64,000 bases of DNA from Hydrogenophaga sp. (GCF_030651625.1 NZ_JAUSCF010000006.1:1-64000), one strand, 5' to 3'. Numbered from the stretch's first letter, positions 1 to 8,840 are shown. Translations and numbers: made by a program. The notes: generated by a model from the letters alone, not told the origin.

Positions 1-38
1 AACCTCCATCGTGATCGAAAAAGACTCAGGAGGCGTCC

Positions 39-107
39 ATGCCATCCTCCGTGAATCTGCTCTTCTTCGTATCCGTCATTCTCCTGGTGGTTGACGGACT
101 TCACTAA
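39..107 (+). CDS. possible 22-residue membrane peptide
   Basis: A 22-codon open frame starts with ATG six bases after a perfect AGGAGG Shine-Dalgarno sequence and ends in TAA. The product is almost entirely hydrophobic (LLFFVSVILLVV core), so it would be a single membrane-spanning peptide. I recognise no family. No gene can be tied to it because its upstream neighbour lies outside the window. The ideal ribosome site is the only real argument, and an open frame this short can arise by chance. Confidence 0.3.
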   Translation: MPSSVNLLFFVSVILLVVDGLH

Positions 108-246
108 CTTCAGACTGGTACGGCTGGCGGGGGGCAGGTCAGTGGTGCACAACGCAAGCGCGATCCGCTTCGCACTGGATGATGCAGCGCGTGAGGCCAA
201 TCCGGAGTGGCTCTCAGAGAGGCTGTACCTGCCCCGGGCGGGTTGA
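91..246 (+). CDS. possible 51-residue hypothetical protein
   Basis: An open frame from a TTG at 91 to a TGA at 244-246 overlaps the end of the 22-residue peptide and would be converging on the minus-strand gene that ends at 265. The second half uses GC-ending codons like real genes here and reads as a soluble, charged segment (motif AAREANPEWLSERL). No family is recognised and no good ribosome site precedes the TTG. The frame is also open upstream to 55, so it could instead be the remnant C-terminus of a broken gene. Confidence 0.2.
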   Translation: MTDFTNFRLVRLAGGRSVVHNASAIRFALDDAAREANPEWLSERLYLPRAG

Positions 247-264
247 TCCGATGGTGTTTGTGCG

Positions 265-633
265 TCAACTGCCGTAGCCGGCCTCGGCCTGCCAGTCGCC
301 AGCCTCGAACAGCCGGGTGGTTGTGGCCCCCTCTGGCACGGTGCCAGCGAAGAAGGGGCCGTCTGGCTCCATGTACATGTAGAAGTCGCCCTGCAGCGCG
401 CCACAGTGGCTGCAGTGGTTGGCAAAGTAGGTCTGCTCTGCCGTGCGGGAGAAGCCCTTGCGAAAGTTCGGATTGACGGCATGGATGGCCTGCTTCAAAT
501 CCGCGGGAAGGTCGGCGGCGTTGGTGATGCGCACGCCCTCAACGGAGTTCCCCTCGGGACCAGTGACGGCGTGTGCACGCAGGCTCGACACGGGCGTGGA
601 GGCCTTACAGTTCCAGCACTGAGTCTCAGCCAT
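265..633 (-). CDS. small zinc-binding-motif protein, hypothetical
   Basis: A 122-residue protein with a CxxC pair near its N-terminus (CWNC) and a second Cys/His cluster in the middle (NHCSHC), suggesting one bound metal ion in a zinc-ribbon-like fold. The C-terminal third is acidic and aromatic (GDFYMYMEPDGPFF). It lies directly downstream of another zinc-ribbon gene on the same strand, so the two are probably cotranscribed. Neither the chosen ATG at 633 nor the alternative at 666 (133 residues) has a clear ribosome site; 633 was chosen because it puts the CxxC at the N-terminus. Function unknown. Confidence 0.55.
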   Translation of the reverse strand: MAETQCWNCKASTPVSSLRAHAVTGPEGNSVEGVRITNAADLPADLKQAIHAVNPNFRKGFSRTAEQTYFANHCSHCGALQGDFYMYMEPDGPFFAGTVPEGATTTRLFEAGDWQAEAGYGS

Positions 634-686
634 GACCAGGTCAATCGGGGCGTGTATCGTGAGCATGGCCGTGCAGTGGGTGTGAG

Positions 687-1217
687 TTACTCGATTGAGA
701 GATCCAGCAACTGGACGTTTGCACCAGTGAACTGGATTGAGCAGAAATAATTGTTCCTCAGCTTCGCACCGAAGGTGTTCTCGGCGTCCACCCATCCGAC
801 AACAATGAATTTGCCCTGAGTGCGCTCGCTGATCGAGAGCTCCTGAAACGGGGCGAACGATGCCGTTGAGGGGGCCTTCAACCGGCTGGAGACGAAGCGC
901 TGGCATGCCAACTGGGCGCTGACTCCATCATGCACCACCGGCTTGGGCGCCACGGGGCGGTTGTTCCAGGTGCCATACCCCCATGCAGCCGCGAAAATCA
1001 CTGCGATCATCAGCCCAATGACGGCTGGATGTTGCCCATAGGGGCGCCATGGAGGCTTTACCGCGGCAACCTTCTTGGGCGGCTCCTCCTCTTCAATTCC
1101 TGCAGCCTTGCGTGCCCGCGAATAGATCTGTTTGCAGGATGGGCACTGGTTGATCGGGTTCAGGTCGGTAGGTTGTCGCACATAGTCGCACGCAGGGCAT
1201 TGCATCGGTGTTGTCAT
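687..1217 (-). CDS. zinc-ribbon membrane protein, hypothetical
   Basis: A 176-residue protein in three parts. Residues 7-29 form a zinc ribbon with two CPxC pairs (CPAC and CPSC). Residues about 64-85 form one hydrophobic membrane segment. The rest is a soluble domain starting with a conserved-looking ACQRFVSSRLKAPSTA motif. The last domain resembles a small periplasmic module found in many proteobacterial hypothetical proteins with a zinc-ribbon head (family recollection, not tested). The topology suggests a cytoplasmic metal-binding head and an outward-facing domain. It is followed by the second zinc-motif gene. Function unknown. Confidence 0.7.
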   Translation of the reverse strand: MTTPMQCPACDYVRQPTDLNPINQCPSCKQIYSRARKAAGIEEEEPPKKVAAVKPPWRPYGQHPAVIGLMIAVIFAAAWGYGTWNNRPVAPKPVVHDGVSAQLACQRFVSSRLKAPSTASFAPFQELSISERTQGKFIVVGWVDAENTFGAKLRNNYFCSIQFTGANVQLLDLSIE

Positions 1218-1428
1218 CCCGGGGGGGTGTTGTTGGCAATTTATCGGTGAAGCGCAGGGCGTCAGCTCATTTCCAGTGCCAGTACTTCACTTGCGCTGTT
1301 CTCCACGCTGAGATTAGCATCGATGTCGTGGGCCTCGTCGACATGGTCTGGAGTTGGCGTTGACCCACTTTCGTGGACGGTTACAGGTTTAATTTTCAAA
1401 CCGTTTCGGGTGTTGTCTCTTTCGCGGA
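1218..1428. other. non-coding gap with an IS-end-like motif
   Basis: This 211-base gap separates the zinc-ribbon pair from the HAD/AAA+ pair. At 1360-1378 it contains TTGACCCACTTTCGTGGAC, with a CCAC-TTTC-GTGG hairpin, which resembles the short terminal repeats of some IS3-family elements. Shortly after comes GGTTT/AAACC dyad symmetry near 1387-1403. No transposase fragment is visible. The resemblance to an IS end is from memory and weak. Confidence 0.25.
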
Positions 1429-1944
1429 TCAGCTGCTACATGCGGCAAAGGCAGCAAGGCGTTTTCGCAGCTCCTGAATTGTCCCGGGTGCACTGATGCC
1501 AAGCACTTCGTCGGTGTGAATCAGGTCACTTCGATACGCCTCTGGCCACCCTTCAGCATCGTCATCCAGCGCGACCCAGTGCCTCGGCTGTCTTCTCGAG
1601 ACATCGCCCAGGATCTGCACACCACGTGGCAGATCCGTAAATGCCTTTTCATTCATGCGTGTGTGAAAAGTCGCCCCAATCACGCGCTCTCTCAGCGCAG
1701 GACTGAGCCGCTTGACCGAACGGCTGAAGCGACGCACCCGGACCCATGATGTTGAAAGAACGATTCGGACGTCCGGGAACGGCTCCAGAGCCGCTTCCAG
1801 CAGGGGCATGTGCTCGAACAGTGCGTACCCAGGCGTTCGGATGTATGCCCCGCGCCGGGGATGCCACCAAACGTCCTCGTGGTGGAGCACCCCGTCGTAG
1901 TCCAGGTAGAGCACGACGTCGCCTTTGCCTTCAGCGGCCTTCAT
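1429..1944 (-). CDS. HAD-fold hydrolase-like protein
   Basis: A 171-residue protein carrying the haloacid dehalogenase signature: motif I DYDGV with Asp15 and Asp17, motif II Ser/Thr in LSTSW near residues 63-67, and an acidic motif IV DDD at 127-129. The compact layout and LSTSW resemble the HAD domain found alone or fused in RNA-repair proteins (HAD_SAK type), so a nucleotide or nucleic-acid phosphatase role is possible, but the substrate is unknown. A GAGGGGG ribosome site precedes the ATG. It sits 33 bases downstream of the AAA+ ATPase gene and is probably in the same transcript. Confidence 0.75.
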   Translation of the reverse strand: MKAAEGKGDVVLYLDYDGVLHHEDVWWHPRRGAYIRTPGYALFEHMPLLEAALEPFPDVRIVLSTSWVRVRRFSRSVKRLSPALRERVIGATFHTRMNEKAFTDLPRGVQILGDVSRRQPRHWVALDDDAEGWPEAYRSDLIHTDEVLGISAPGTIQELRKRLAAFAACSS

Positions 1945-1977
1945 GTTTTCCCCCTCGCTTGGTTCCGTAGCGGGAGG

Positions 1978-3750
1978 TCAGTGCAGGCGCTCGGGCCGCA
2001 GGTTCTCCGCAGACCATTCGCTCAGGAACTGCATCACCATGCGCCGCAACTCACGGGCGTTCAGCCGTGCACCTTCATACATCGCTTGGGGCGCCAGCGG
2101 CAGCACTCCCAGCGGCAAGCGCCACTCCCTTGCGATGTCTTCGGTGATGCCTTGGACCAGAACCTGCATGTCTTCAGGCCTGGGCTCTGGCATGTAGAGG
2201 ACCGTGAACCGGGAGAGCAAGGCGGCTGGCATGGTCTTGAGACTGTTGGCCGTGGCCCAGAAGCTCAGGCGTGTGAAGTTGCAAGTGGTCTGCAAGAAGC
2301 CGTCGTGCCAGCGCGCAGCGGTTTCTGGCTCCATCAGACCGAGCAAGACAGAGGTGACCGGCGGGCTGTTGGAGTCGGTGACCACGGCCTTGTCAATCTC
2401 GTCGAGCAGAACCAGGCCGCTGGCGGACTTGTGCTGGAGCATCAACCGCAACAAAGGCGTGGGCTCTCCGCCGGCCCACCCTCTGGAGGTTCCGGAGATC
2501 AACTTGGTGTCTGTTCGCCCACCCAGCGGGAGTGGGAGGTAAGGCAGCTTGAGGTGCTCGGCCACGCGCCGGATGAAGCGCGACTTTCCGGCACCTGGAT
2601 ACCCAACGATCAGGACGGGAGACAGACACAGCTCCTTGACCCCAAAAAAACTCCTTGCCCGCAGCATGCTGCCCAGCTCTCCCACCACATTGGTGGCCCA
2701 GGGAAATTCTTTGGCCAGGGCTGTCAGAACGGCATCCACCTCCCGGTGCGATGGCATCACGGCAACCGGCTGCGGGATCAGCAGTGGCTTGTAGGTCCGG
2801 ATCGTCTCGGCATCCTCCTTGTTTGAGGCTGCGGGGATGGGGCCGCGCACGACCAGCAGGGTTCCGGCCTTTGACTCCCCGGTAGGAGGGTCAGGCTCAG
2901 CGAGGATCGCTGCCGAGACACGGTAGATCTCGCTTTGTTCGCTGGTGACGGTTTGATCCACGAAAGCAATCCCGCTGATATGCAGCGCTAGCACGCGTTG
3001 CAGGCTGCCGTCCCAGAAGCATTCGTGATCCTTGGCTTCGCGGGTGGAAGCCAGTTGCTTCGCAACCTCCAGCCACAGACCTTGGCACACCCCCAGAAAA
3101 TAGTCCTTACGCTCCTTGGGCTGGAAAAATGATCGCTTCTGTTCGCTTTCATGTACGGAAAGGATCGCGATGGAGCGAAGAACCGCCAGGCAGTTGGCGC
3201 TGTCCCAGGTCTTGAGCCGATCGTCCCGGACGGCTTTGATGGCTGTATTTACGCAGCTGTTCAACGACCCTGTCGTGCTGACTGGCAAGCGTAATGGGCG
3301 GTCAGAGTCATCTGTGCTGGGGCGCAGCCGCTGCAGCTTGAGAAACGGCAACCCATCAAAGTGAACATCCCGCACTGTCCAAGCTTGACGGGAAAGGTGC
3401 AGCCCCTCCTGGGCAAGTTGCTCCAACGCCCGGTGCTCATGGAGAACGGCCGAGTCGACTGATGAGGTCATGGCATCGAGCCACTCCACCCGAAAGGCGC
3501 TGGCGCTCTCGTCATCAAGCTGGAGGTCGTCCAGGGCGTACAGAACCTCGATAGCCAGAGCGGTCCGTTCCGCTGAAAAGTCTGGAGCTTCCAGCGCGCG
3601 CCGCACCAGGCGGTGAAATTGGCGGAAGCGTTGCGGGGTGTCCTCGACGCCCGTTGCCAGTCGCAGCAAAGGGTGCATGAAGGCATGCACGCCGCGAAGC
3701 TTATTTGAGGAACTGCGACCGCTACTGCGGTCATTACTTGATGCAACCAT
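1978..3750 (-). CDS. Lon-like AAA+ ATPase without protease domain
   Basis: A 590-residue protein. Residues 1-340 are a domain I do not recognise. Residues about 345-575 are an AAA+ module with Walker A GYPGAGKS (383-390), Walker B LVLLDE (446-451), sensor 1 ATANS (499-503), an arginine finger in LLSRF (511-515) and an ARELRR sensor-2-like motif (565-570). The order DEID, short loop, F-x-ATANS, LLSRF matches the AAA+ part of Lon. The protein ends there, so no Ser-Lys peptidase domain follows. GGAG precedes the ATG by ten bases. It leads a probable two-gene unit with the HAD gene. It may be a remodelling or defence ATPase; the role is not established. Confidence 0.8.
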   Translation of the reverse strand: MVASSNDRSSGRSSSNKLRGVHAFMHPLLRLATGVEDTPQRFRQFHRLVRRALEAPDFSAERTALAIEVLYALDDLQLDDESASAFRVEWLDAMTSSVDSAVLHEHRALEQLAQEGLHLSRQAWTVRDVHFDGLPFLKLQRLRPSTDDSDRPLRLPVSTTGSLNSCVNTAIKAVRDDRLKTWDSANCLAVLRSIAILSVHESEQKRSFFQPKERKDYFLGVCQGLWLEVAKQLASTREAKDHECFWDGSLQRVLALHISGIAFVDQTVTSEQSEIYRVSAAILAEPDPPTGESKAGTLLVVRGPIPAASNKEDAETIRTYKPLLIPQPVAVMPSHREVDAVLTALAKEFPWATNVVGELGSMLRARSFFGVKELCLSPVLIVGYPGAGKSRFIRRVAEHLKLPYLPLPLGGRTDTKLISGTSRGWAGGEPTPLLRLMLQHKSASGLVLLDEIDKAVVTDSNSPPVTSVLLGLMEPETAARWHDGFLQTTCNFTRLSFWATANSLKTMPAALLSRFTVLYMPEPRPEDMQVLVQGITEDIAREWRLPLGVLPLAPQAMYEGARLNARELRRMVMQFLSEWSAENLRPERLH

Positions 3751-4213
3751 GGTCGACTCCAGAGATGTGAAGTGATGGTTGCGGTGCAGGCCCAGCGTAG
3801 AGCTGCGCGGTCGGAGAGCAACCTCCGTAAGGCAACAAAACTGTGCCTTGCTTCAAGGCTACTACGGTCTTTTGGACCTCGCAAGTGCCTTCAAGCCGTT
3901 GTTCAGAAGAGACGAAATTGATTGCTTAGGAAAAATGGAATGTTGAGTGGCGCGTTTTCGACAAAGTGGAATGTTGAGTGGCGCGCGAGTGGAATGTGAA
4001 GCTGCAGCACGAATCTTGCAACCCAATCAATTCAACAGGTTACGGCGCTGCCGAGTTGAAGGTTGAATGGCGTTCCGCAGAAACGGCGCCCATCAGGCGT
4101 CGACAAGTCGGGCCGGATCCGGTCGACTGAGTGACGCGTCCAGGGCGCGCCAGGGGCGGGCAGCCCGATCCACCAGGGCGCTTGGCGCGCCACCCGTGCT
4201 GGCGCCCAGTTTG
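3751..4213. other. 463-base gap with short direct repeats
   Basis: No convincing gene is visible. The stretch contains two perfect copies of TGGAATGTTGAGTGGCGCG at 3936-3954 and 3967-3985, a partial copy starting at 3990 (TGGAATGTGAAG) and a variant GTTGAATGGCG near 4063-4073. Tandem terminal repeats of this kind are known from IS21-family elements, but no istA or istB remnant is present. The gap must also hold the promoter of the AAA+ gene at its left edge and the transcript end of the histidine kinase gene at its right edge. Confidence 0.5.
3936..3985. repeat. pair of 19-base direct repeats, 31-base period
   Basis: Two identical 19-mers, TGGAATGTTGAGTGGCGCG, are spaced start to start by 31 bases, about three helical turns. 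A degenerate third copy follows at 3990. They may be a decayed insertion-sequence end or binding sites for a regulator of the divergent upstream region. Confidence 0.7.
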
Positions 4214-6283
4214 TCAGTTGAGCATTGCAAATGCCGAATCGGGCAGCAGCATTTCATGCTCCGGTTCGGGCAAAGGTAGCGTGAAATAGAAGGTGCAGCC
4301 TTGTCCCAGGCTGGTCTCTGCCCAGATCCTCCCGCCATGGCGTTCAATGATGCGTTGCGCCAGTGCAAGGCCGGTGCCGGTACCGTCGAAGTCCATCGAG
4401 TGATGTTGCCGCTGGAACATCACGAACAGGTTGTGTGCCTTTTCGAGGTCAAACCCGACGCCGTTGTCCTGCACATAGAAAGTCAGGTCACCCAGGGGGC
4501 TGCTCTGGCAACCCACCATGATCTTGGCCACATCACGCGGCCGGGTGTATTTCACCGAGTTGCTGAGCAGGTTGCCGCAAGCCTGAGCCAGCAGCATGGC
4601 GTCGCCTTTCACCAGCGGCAGGTTGTCATCGATCACCCATTCAATGTTTCGATCCGGGTTCTCCTGCTTCAAGTGGTTGATCACACCGTTGAGCAATGGT
4701 CCCAGCGGCACATGCTGTGATTCCAGCGTCACTCGACCCAGTCTCGCGTATTCGAGCAAGCCTTCAATCATGAGACTCATGCGTTTGCTCGCCTTGGCGA
4801 TCGAGTTCATGTACTGCAAAGTGAGCACATCCGGGGAGTCTCCCAGCTGCTCCTGGAGCAGGGCGACAAAGCTGGCGATGTGTCGCAGTGGTGCACGCAA
4901 ATCGTGGGAGACCATGTGCGAGAAGACATCCAGATCCTTGTTGGCAGCCACCAGTTGTTGCGTGCGCTCGGCGACGCGCTTTTCCAGTTCGCTGTTGAGG
5001 TCGTTCATGACGTCTTCCAGGCTCTTGGCTGCCGTCATGTCGCGGGTGATGCTGGAAAGTCCCTGCAGTTCGCCTTCTTCATTGCGCAGCGCGGTCAGCA
5101 CAGTATGGGCCCAGAAACGCGAGCCGTCTTCGCGCAGCCGCCAGCCTCTCGTCTCCCATTGTCCGTGGGCCTTGGCCAGGCGCAGCACTTGGTCGGGATC
5201 GACCTCGTCTTCCGACATGCTGTCATTTGCCAGCAGTTTGGTGTAGGGCTGTCCAATGATCTGAACCCGCCCATGGCCGTGCAGTCTTTGTGCACTCTCC
5301 GACCATTCTGTGACGATCCCTTCTTCATCCACGAAATACACGCAGTAATCCTGGATGGCATCGACCATCAGTCGATAGCGTTGCTCGCTCTGGAACAGTT
5401 CGGCACTGCGTTCGCGAACCCGCTCTTCCAGGTCACGGTTGGCCTCAAGAACGTATTCCTCGGTCCGCCGGCGTTCGCTGACGTCATGCAACTCGATGAA
5501 GATGCCTTCCACCACCCCGTTCTGGAAGTCGGGTATGTAGTGAATCTGGTAGTAGTTGCGACTGCCGTCCGAAGATTCTCGCTCAGCTTCAAAGGATTGC
5601 GATTCACCACTCAATGCACTGGCCACGCGAGGCAGGATCTCGGGCAGCAGCTCGGGGCGCACCACCTGGCTCAGGTGCGAGCCCACCATTTCGCCTGCCA
5701 GCTTCCCGTAGCGGGTGGCGTGGGCCGCATTGGCGAACCGGCAGATCAGGTCCTTGTCGTAGTACGCGAGTCGGGCGGGAATGCGGTCCGTGATGGTTTG
5801 CAAAAAACCACCATGTGCCGCCAGGCGCTCTTCCGATGCGTGGCGGTCGCTGATGTCGACCACGGTGGTGTTGCTGTGAAGGAACTGACCCTGGGAATCA
5901 AAGACCGATGTCGAGGACAGCAACGCGTGAAAGCGGCTGCCGTTCTTGCGGGTGATCTCCAGCTCCATGGGTTCGGTGCTGCCCTGTTGCCGTAACAGCT
6001 CCATTCGGTTGGTGGCCAACTGCCGCCAGGAGGGGTCGATCAGATCGAACACACTCATCTTGCCCATCAGCTCTTCCCGGCTGTAGCCAAGCCAGTTGAG
6101 CAACGTCTGATTCACCTGAACAAACCGCAGATCGGCATCCAGTGAGAGAAACCCACATGGCGCCTGCTCGTACAACGCCTCTGCCCTCGCCAGGCGGGCT
6201 TTCAAAGCTTCCATATCGTCGCCTGGTTCAGCACCGCTACTTTGGGCGGTGCGCTCGTCGGCATCGGGGTGTTCGGTTGTCAT
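4214..6283 (-). CDS. triple-PAS sensor histidine kinase
   Basis: A 689-residue protein with no membrane segment, so it is a cytoplasmic sensor. Three PAS domains lie at about 35-150, 155-275 and 300-420, with predicted coiled-coil linkers near 275-300 and 415-455. HisKA follows with the phosphoacceptor His460 in SHDLRAPLR. The ATP-binding domain spans about 550-672 with N box GNLLSNSVKYT (570-580), G1 DNGVGF (606-611) and G2 GTGTGLAL. The kinase core resembles that of bacteriophytochrome-type kinases, but no chromophore domain is present. No response-regulator gene is adjacent, so it is an orphan. Signal and partner are unknown. Confidence 0.93.
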   Translation of the reverse strand: MTTEHPDADERTAQSSGAEPGDDMEALKARLARAEALYEQAPCGFLSLDADLRFVQVNQTLLNWLGYSREELMGKMSVFDLIDPSWRQLATNRMELLRQQGSTEPMELEITRKNGSRFHALLSSTSVFDSQGQFLHSNTTVVDISDRHASEERLAAHGGFLQTITDRIPARLAYYDKDLICRFANAAHATRYGKLAGEMVGSHLSQVVRPELLPEILPRVASALSGESQSFEAERESSDGSRNYYQIHYIPDFQNGVVEGIFIELHDVSERRRTEEYVLEANRDLEERVRERSAELFQSEQRYRLMVDAIQDYCVYFVDEEGIVTEWSESAQRLHGHGRVQIIGQPYTKLLANDSMSEDEVDPDQVLRLAKAHGQWETRGWRLREDGSRFWAHTVLTALRNEEGELQGLSSITRDMTAAKSLEDVMNDLNSELEKRVAERTQQLVAANKDLDVFSHMVSHDLRAPLRHIASFVALLQEQLGDSPDVLTLQYMNSIAKASKRMSLMIEGLLEYARLGRVTLESQHVPLGPLLNGVINHLKQENPDRNIEWVIDDNLPLVKGDAMLLAQACGNLLSNSVKYTRPRDVAKIMVGCQSSPLGDLTFYVQDNGVGFDLEKAHNLFVMFQRQHHSMDFDGTGTGLALAQRIIERHGGRIWAETSLGQGCTFYFTLPLPEPEHEMLLPDSAFAMLN

Positions 6284-6351
6284 GGTTCAGGGCTCCGGGT
6301 CTTGGCATTTCTTCAAGGCAAAATTTGACCTGTAAGGCCATATCGGTCGTT

Positions 6352-6370
6352 GCGCTGAAAAATTCAGCGC
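6352..6370. other. small perfect hairpin upstream of the kinase gene
   Basis: GCGCTGAA and TTCAGCGC pair around an AAA loop, an 8-base-pair stem, 69 bases upstream of the kinase start. It lacks a T-tract, so it is more likely a leader or operator structure than a terminator. Confidence 0.4.
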
Positions 6371-6410
6371 AGGAGCTGACAAAGGGTATCGAAAGAAGGC
6401 TTGCGAGTCA

Positions 6411-6440
6411 AAAAAGGCCCAGAGAAGTATTCTCTGGGCC
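6411..6440 (-). terminator. rho-independent terminator of metK
   Basis: On the minus strand an 11-base-pair stem (GGCCCAGAGAA with its complement, three-base loop) at 6416-6440 is followed directly by six T residues. It lies about 115 bases beyond the metK stop codon and separates metK from the histidine kinase transcript. Confidence 0.85.
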
Positions 6441-6555
6441 TGGACTGGCTTCTGAAATTCAATGCGCATCGCAAGTGGTGATCACGAGACATGCTGGCGG
6501 CGCGGTGTGGTTGCGCCGGGATGGGACCCATGGCCCACCCCCCTTGTCTTGAAAT

Positions 6556-7737
6556 CTACAAGCCGGCTGCCGCCTTCAATGCTGCCGCCTTGTCGGTCCG
6601 CTCCCACGTGAATTCAGGCTCTTCACGACCAAAGTGCCCATACGCTGCAGTCTTGGTGTAGATCGGGCGAAGCAGGTCCAGCATCTGGATGATGCCCTTG
6701 GGGCGCAGGTCGAAGTGTTCGGTGACGAGCGCAGCAATGGCTTCGTCGGGGATCACACCCGTGCCTTCGGTGTACACCGTCACGTTCATGGGGCGGGCCA
6801 CGCCAATCGCGTAGGCCACCTGGATCTGGCATTGCCGTGCCAGACCGGCGGCCACGATGTTCTTGGCCACGTAGCGTGCGGCATAGGCCGCCGAGCGGTC
6901 CACCTTGCTGGGATCCTTGCCCGAGAATGCGCCGCCACCATGCGGGCAGGCACCGCCGTAGGTGTCCACAATGATCTTGCGACCGGTCAGGCCGCAGTCC
7001 CCCTGCGGGCCGCCGATGACGAAGCGGCCAGTGGGGTTGATCAGGTACTTGGTGTCCTGCAACCATTCCTTGGGCAGCACGGGCTTGATGATTTCTTCGA
7101 TGATGGCTTCATTGAAAGATGCCTTCATCTTGGTGGCTGTTTCGCTCTGATCGGGACTGTGCTGGGTGGACAGGACCACCGTGTCGATGCTGTGCGGCTT
7201 GCCATCGACGTAGCGCATGGTGACCTGGCTCTTGGCATCGGGACGCAGGAACGGCAGGCGGCCATCTTTGCGCAACTGGGCCTGCCGCTCCACCAGGCGG
7301 TGCGCGTAGTAGATGGGCGCGGGCATCAGCTCGGGGGTTTCGTCGCAGGCATAGCCGAACATGAGGCCCTGGTCACCGGCACCGGTGTTCAGGTGATCGT
7401 CGCTGGCGTGGTCCACGCCCTGGGCGATGTCGTTGCTCTGCTTGTCGTAGGCGACCAGCACCGCGCAGCCCTTGTAGTCGATGCCGTATTCGGTGTTGTC
7501 GTAGCCAATGCGCTTCAAGGTGTCGCGTGCGACCTGGATGTAGTCGACGTGGGCATTCGTGGTGATTTCGCCCGCCAGGACCACCAGGCCGGTGTTGCAA
7601 AGCGTTTCGGCTGCCACGCGGCTGCGCGGGTCGTGCGTGAAGATCGCGTCGAGAATCGCGTCGGAGATCTGGTCGGACACCTTGTCGGGGTGGCCTTCAG
7701 AAACGGATTCAGAGGTGAAGAGAAAGTCGTTCGCCAT
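6556..7737 (-). CDS. metK: S-adenosylmethionine synthase
   Basis: MetK condenses methionine and ATP to S-adenosylmethionine, the main methyl donor, in the cytoplasm. The 393-residue length is standard. Visible family motifs are GHPDK (15-19), GAGDQG near 120 for ATP/methionine binding, and the glycine-rich GGGAFSGKD loop near 265. A GGAG ribosome site lies eight bases before the ATG. The gene stands alone between its own terminator and the divergent acyltransferase genes. I looked for a SAM or SAH riboswitch in the roughly 140-base leader and saw no recognisable core. Confidence 0.98.
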   Translation of the reverse strand: MANDFLFTSESVSEGHPDKVSDQISDAILDAIFTHDPRSRVAAETLCNTGLVVLAGEITTNAHVDYIQVARDTLKRIGYDNTEYGIDYKGCAVLVAYDKQSNDIAQGVDHASDDHLNTGAGDQGLMFGYACDETPELMPAPIYYAHRLVERQAQLRKDGRLPFLRPDAKSQVTMRYVDGKPHSIDTVVLSTQHSPDQSETATKMKASFNEAIIEEIIKPVLPKEWLQDTKYLINPTGRFVIGGPQGDCGLTGRKIIVDTYGGACPHGGGAFSGKDPSKVDRSAAYAARYVAKNIVAAGLARQCQIQVAYAIGVARPMNVTVYTEGTGVIPDEAIAALVTEHFDLRPKGIIQMLDLLRPIYTKTAAYGHFGREEPEFTWERTDKAAALKAAAGL

Positions 7738-7928
7738 GTATAAACTCCAAGTTGGTTGATCGGCGTTGCCGGTCTGTCAGAGTTCGGCGAACGCTTTAGC
7801 GGAATTTGTGAATCGCCCCGCAATTAGTTCAGTAACTCGGCGATGGCGCGATTCTAGATCAAGCGCCTGAATGCTGTGTGGCGTGTCTGGAGCCCCCCAG
7901 GTCGCGTTGCCGATACCTTGAGTGCATT

Positions 7929-8840
7929 TTGGAATTCTTCGTCCAGTCCCTTTTTCGTTTCCTGAGCTGGTTCCCTCTGCCTGTGCTGCATGGCATGGGT
8001 TGGGTGCTCGGCTGGCTGAGTTTTCTGACATCTGCGCGCTACCGCAAGCGGCTCTTTGCCCATGCTCGGCAGGCGGGATTTTCGCGCTCGGTGGCGCTGG
8101 CGTCGGTGGGCGAATCGGGCAAACTGGTCGCGGAGTTGCCACGCCTTTGGCTCGGTCGACCGGTACGGGTCGGGTGGGAAGGCGCTGCTCACATCGAAGC
8201 GGCACAAGCACATGGAGCAGGGGTGCTGTTTCTCACGCCCCACCTGGGCTGTTTTGAGATCACCGCCCAGGCCTACGCCCAGCGCTTTGGCGTGCGACAA
8301 CCCGTGACCGTGTTGTTCCGGCCCGCCAGGCAGCCCTGGCTGCGGGATCTGGTGGCGAATGCCCGAACGCGTCCCAACCTGGTGGCCGCACCGACCACGC
8401 TGGGTGGGGTCAAGCAGTTGATCAAGGCCATGAAGTCGGGCCAGGCTGTGGGATTGCTCCCCGATCAGGTGCCGCCAGGAGGCCAGGGCGTGTGGGCCCC
8501 TTTCTTCGGGCGCGACGCGTACACCATGACCCTGTCTGCCCGCCTGGCTCACATCGCCGGTTCGCAGGTGGTGCTGATCTGGGGCGAGCGCCTGAGCTGG
8601 GGTAGGGGTTATCTTGTGCGCGTGAGACCGTTTCGACTGCCTGACGGTGAAGTGCTCGCCACCGATGCGGTGCGGGCGGCCGGCCAGATCAATCACGCCA
8701 TGGAGGCTCTGATCAAAGAACGCCCGGCGCAGTACCTGTGGTCTTATGACCGTTACAAAGTGCCTGCCGGCCATCCCCCGTCGGTGAGCGAGCCCGCTTC
8801 GGCAGACAGACCCTTGTTCACGGACCAGCCGGCTTCATGA
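7929..8840 (+). CDS. lipid A secondary acyltransferase (LpxL/HtrB family)
   Basis: An inner-membrane lysophospholipid acyltransferase that adds a secondary acyl chain to lipid A. The HX4E catalytic motif is present as PHLGCFE, and an N-terminal hydrophobic segment anchors the protein. The proposed TTG start at 7929 (303 residues) gives the usual N-terminus EFFVQSLFRFLSW; a GTG at 7878 in the same frame would add 17 residues that do not look like the family. The gene overlaps the next one by four bases, so the two paralogues are translationally coupled. It is divergent from metK. Confidence 0.88.
   Translation: MEFFVQSLFRFLSWFPLPVLHGMGWVLGWLSFLTSARYRKRLFAHARQAGFSRSVALASVGESGKLVAELPRLWLGRPVRVGWEGAAHIEAAQAHGAGVLFLTPHLGCFEITAQAYAQRFGVRQPVTVLFRPARQPWLRDLVANARTRPNLVAAPTTLGGVKQLIKAMKSGQAVGLLPDQVPPGGQGVWAPFFGRDAYTMTLSARLAHIAGSQVVLIWGERLSWGRGYLVRVRPFRLPDGEVLATDAVRAAGQINHAMEALIKERPAQYLWSYDRYKVPAGHPPSVSEPASADRPLFTDQPAS

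Noticed and set aside
7738-7877. A SAM or SAH riboswitch in the metK leader
   Set aside because: I looked for the conserved cores and pseudoknot arms and could not find them. A covariance-model search would settle it.
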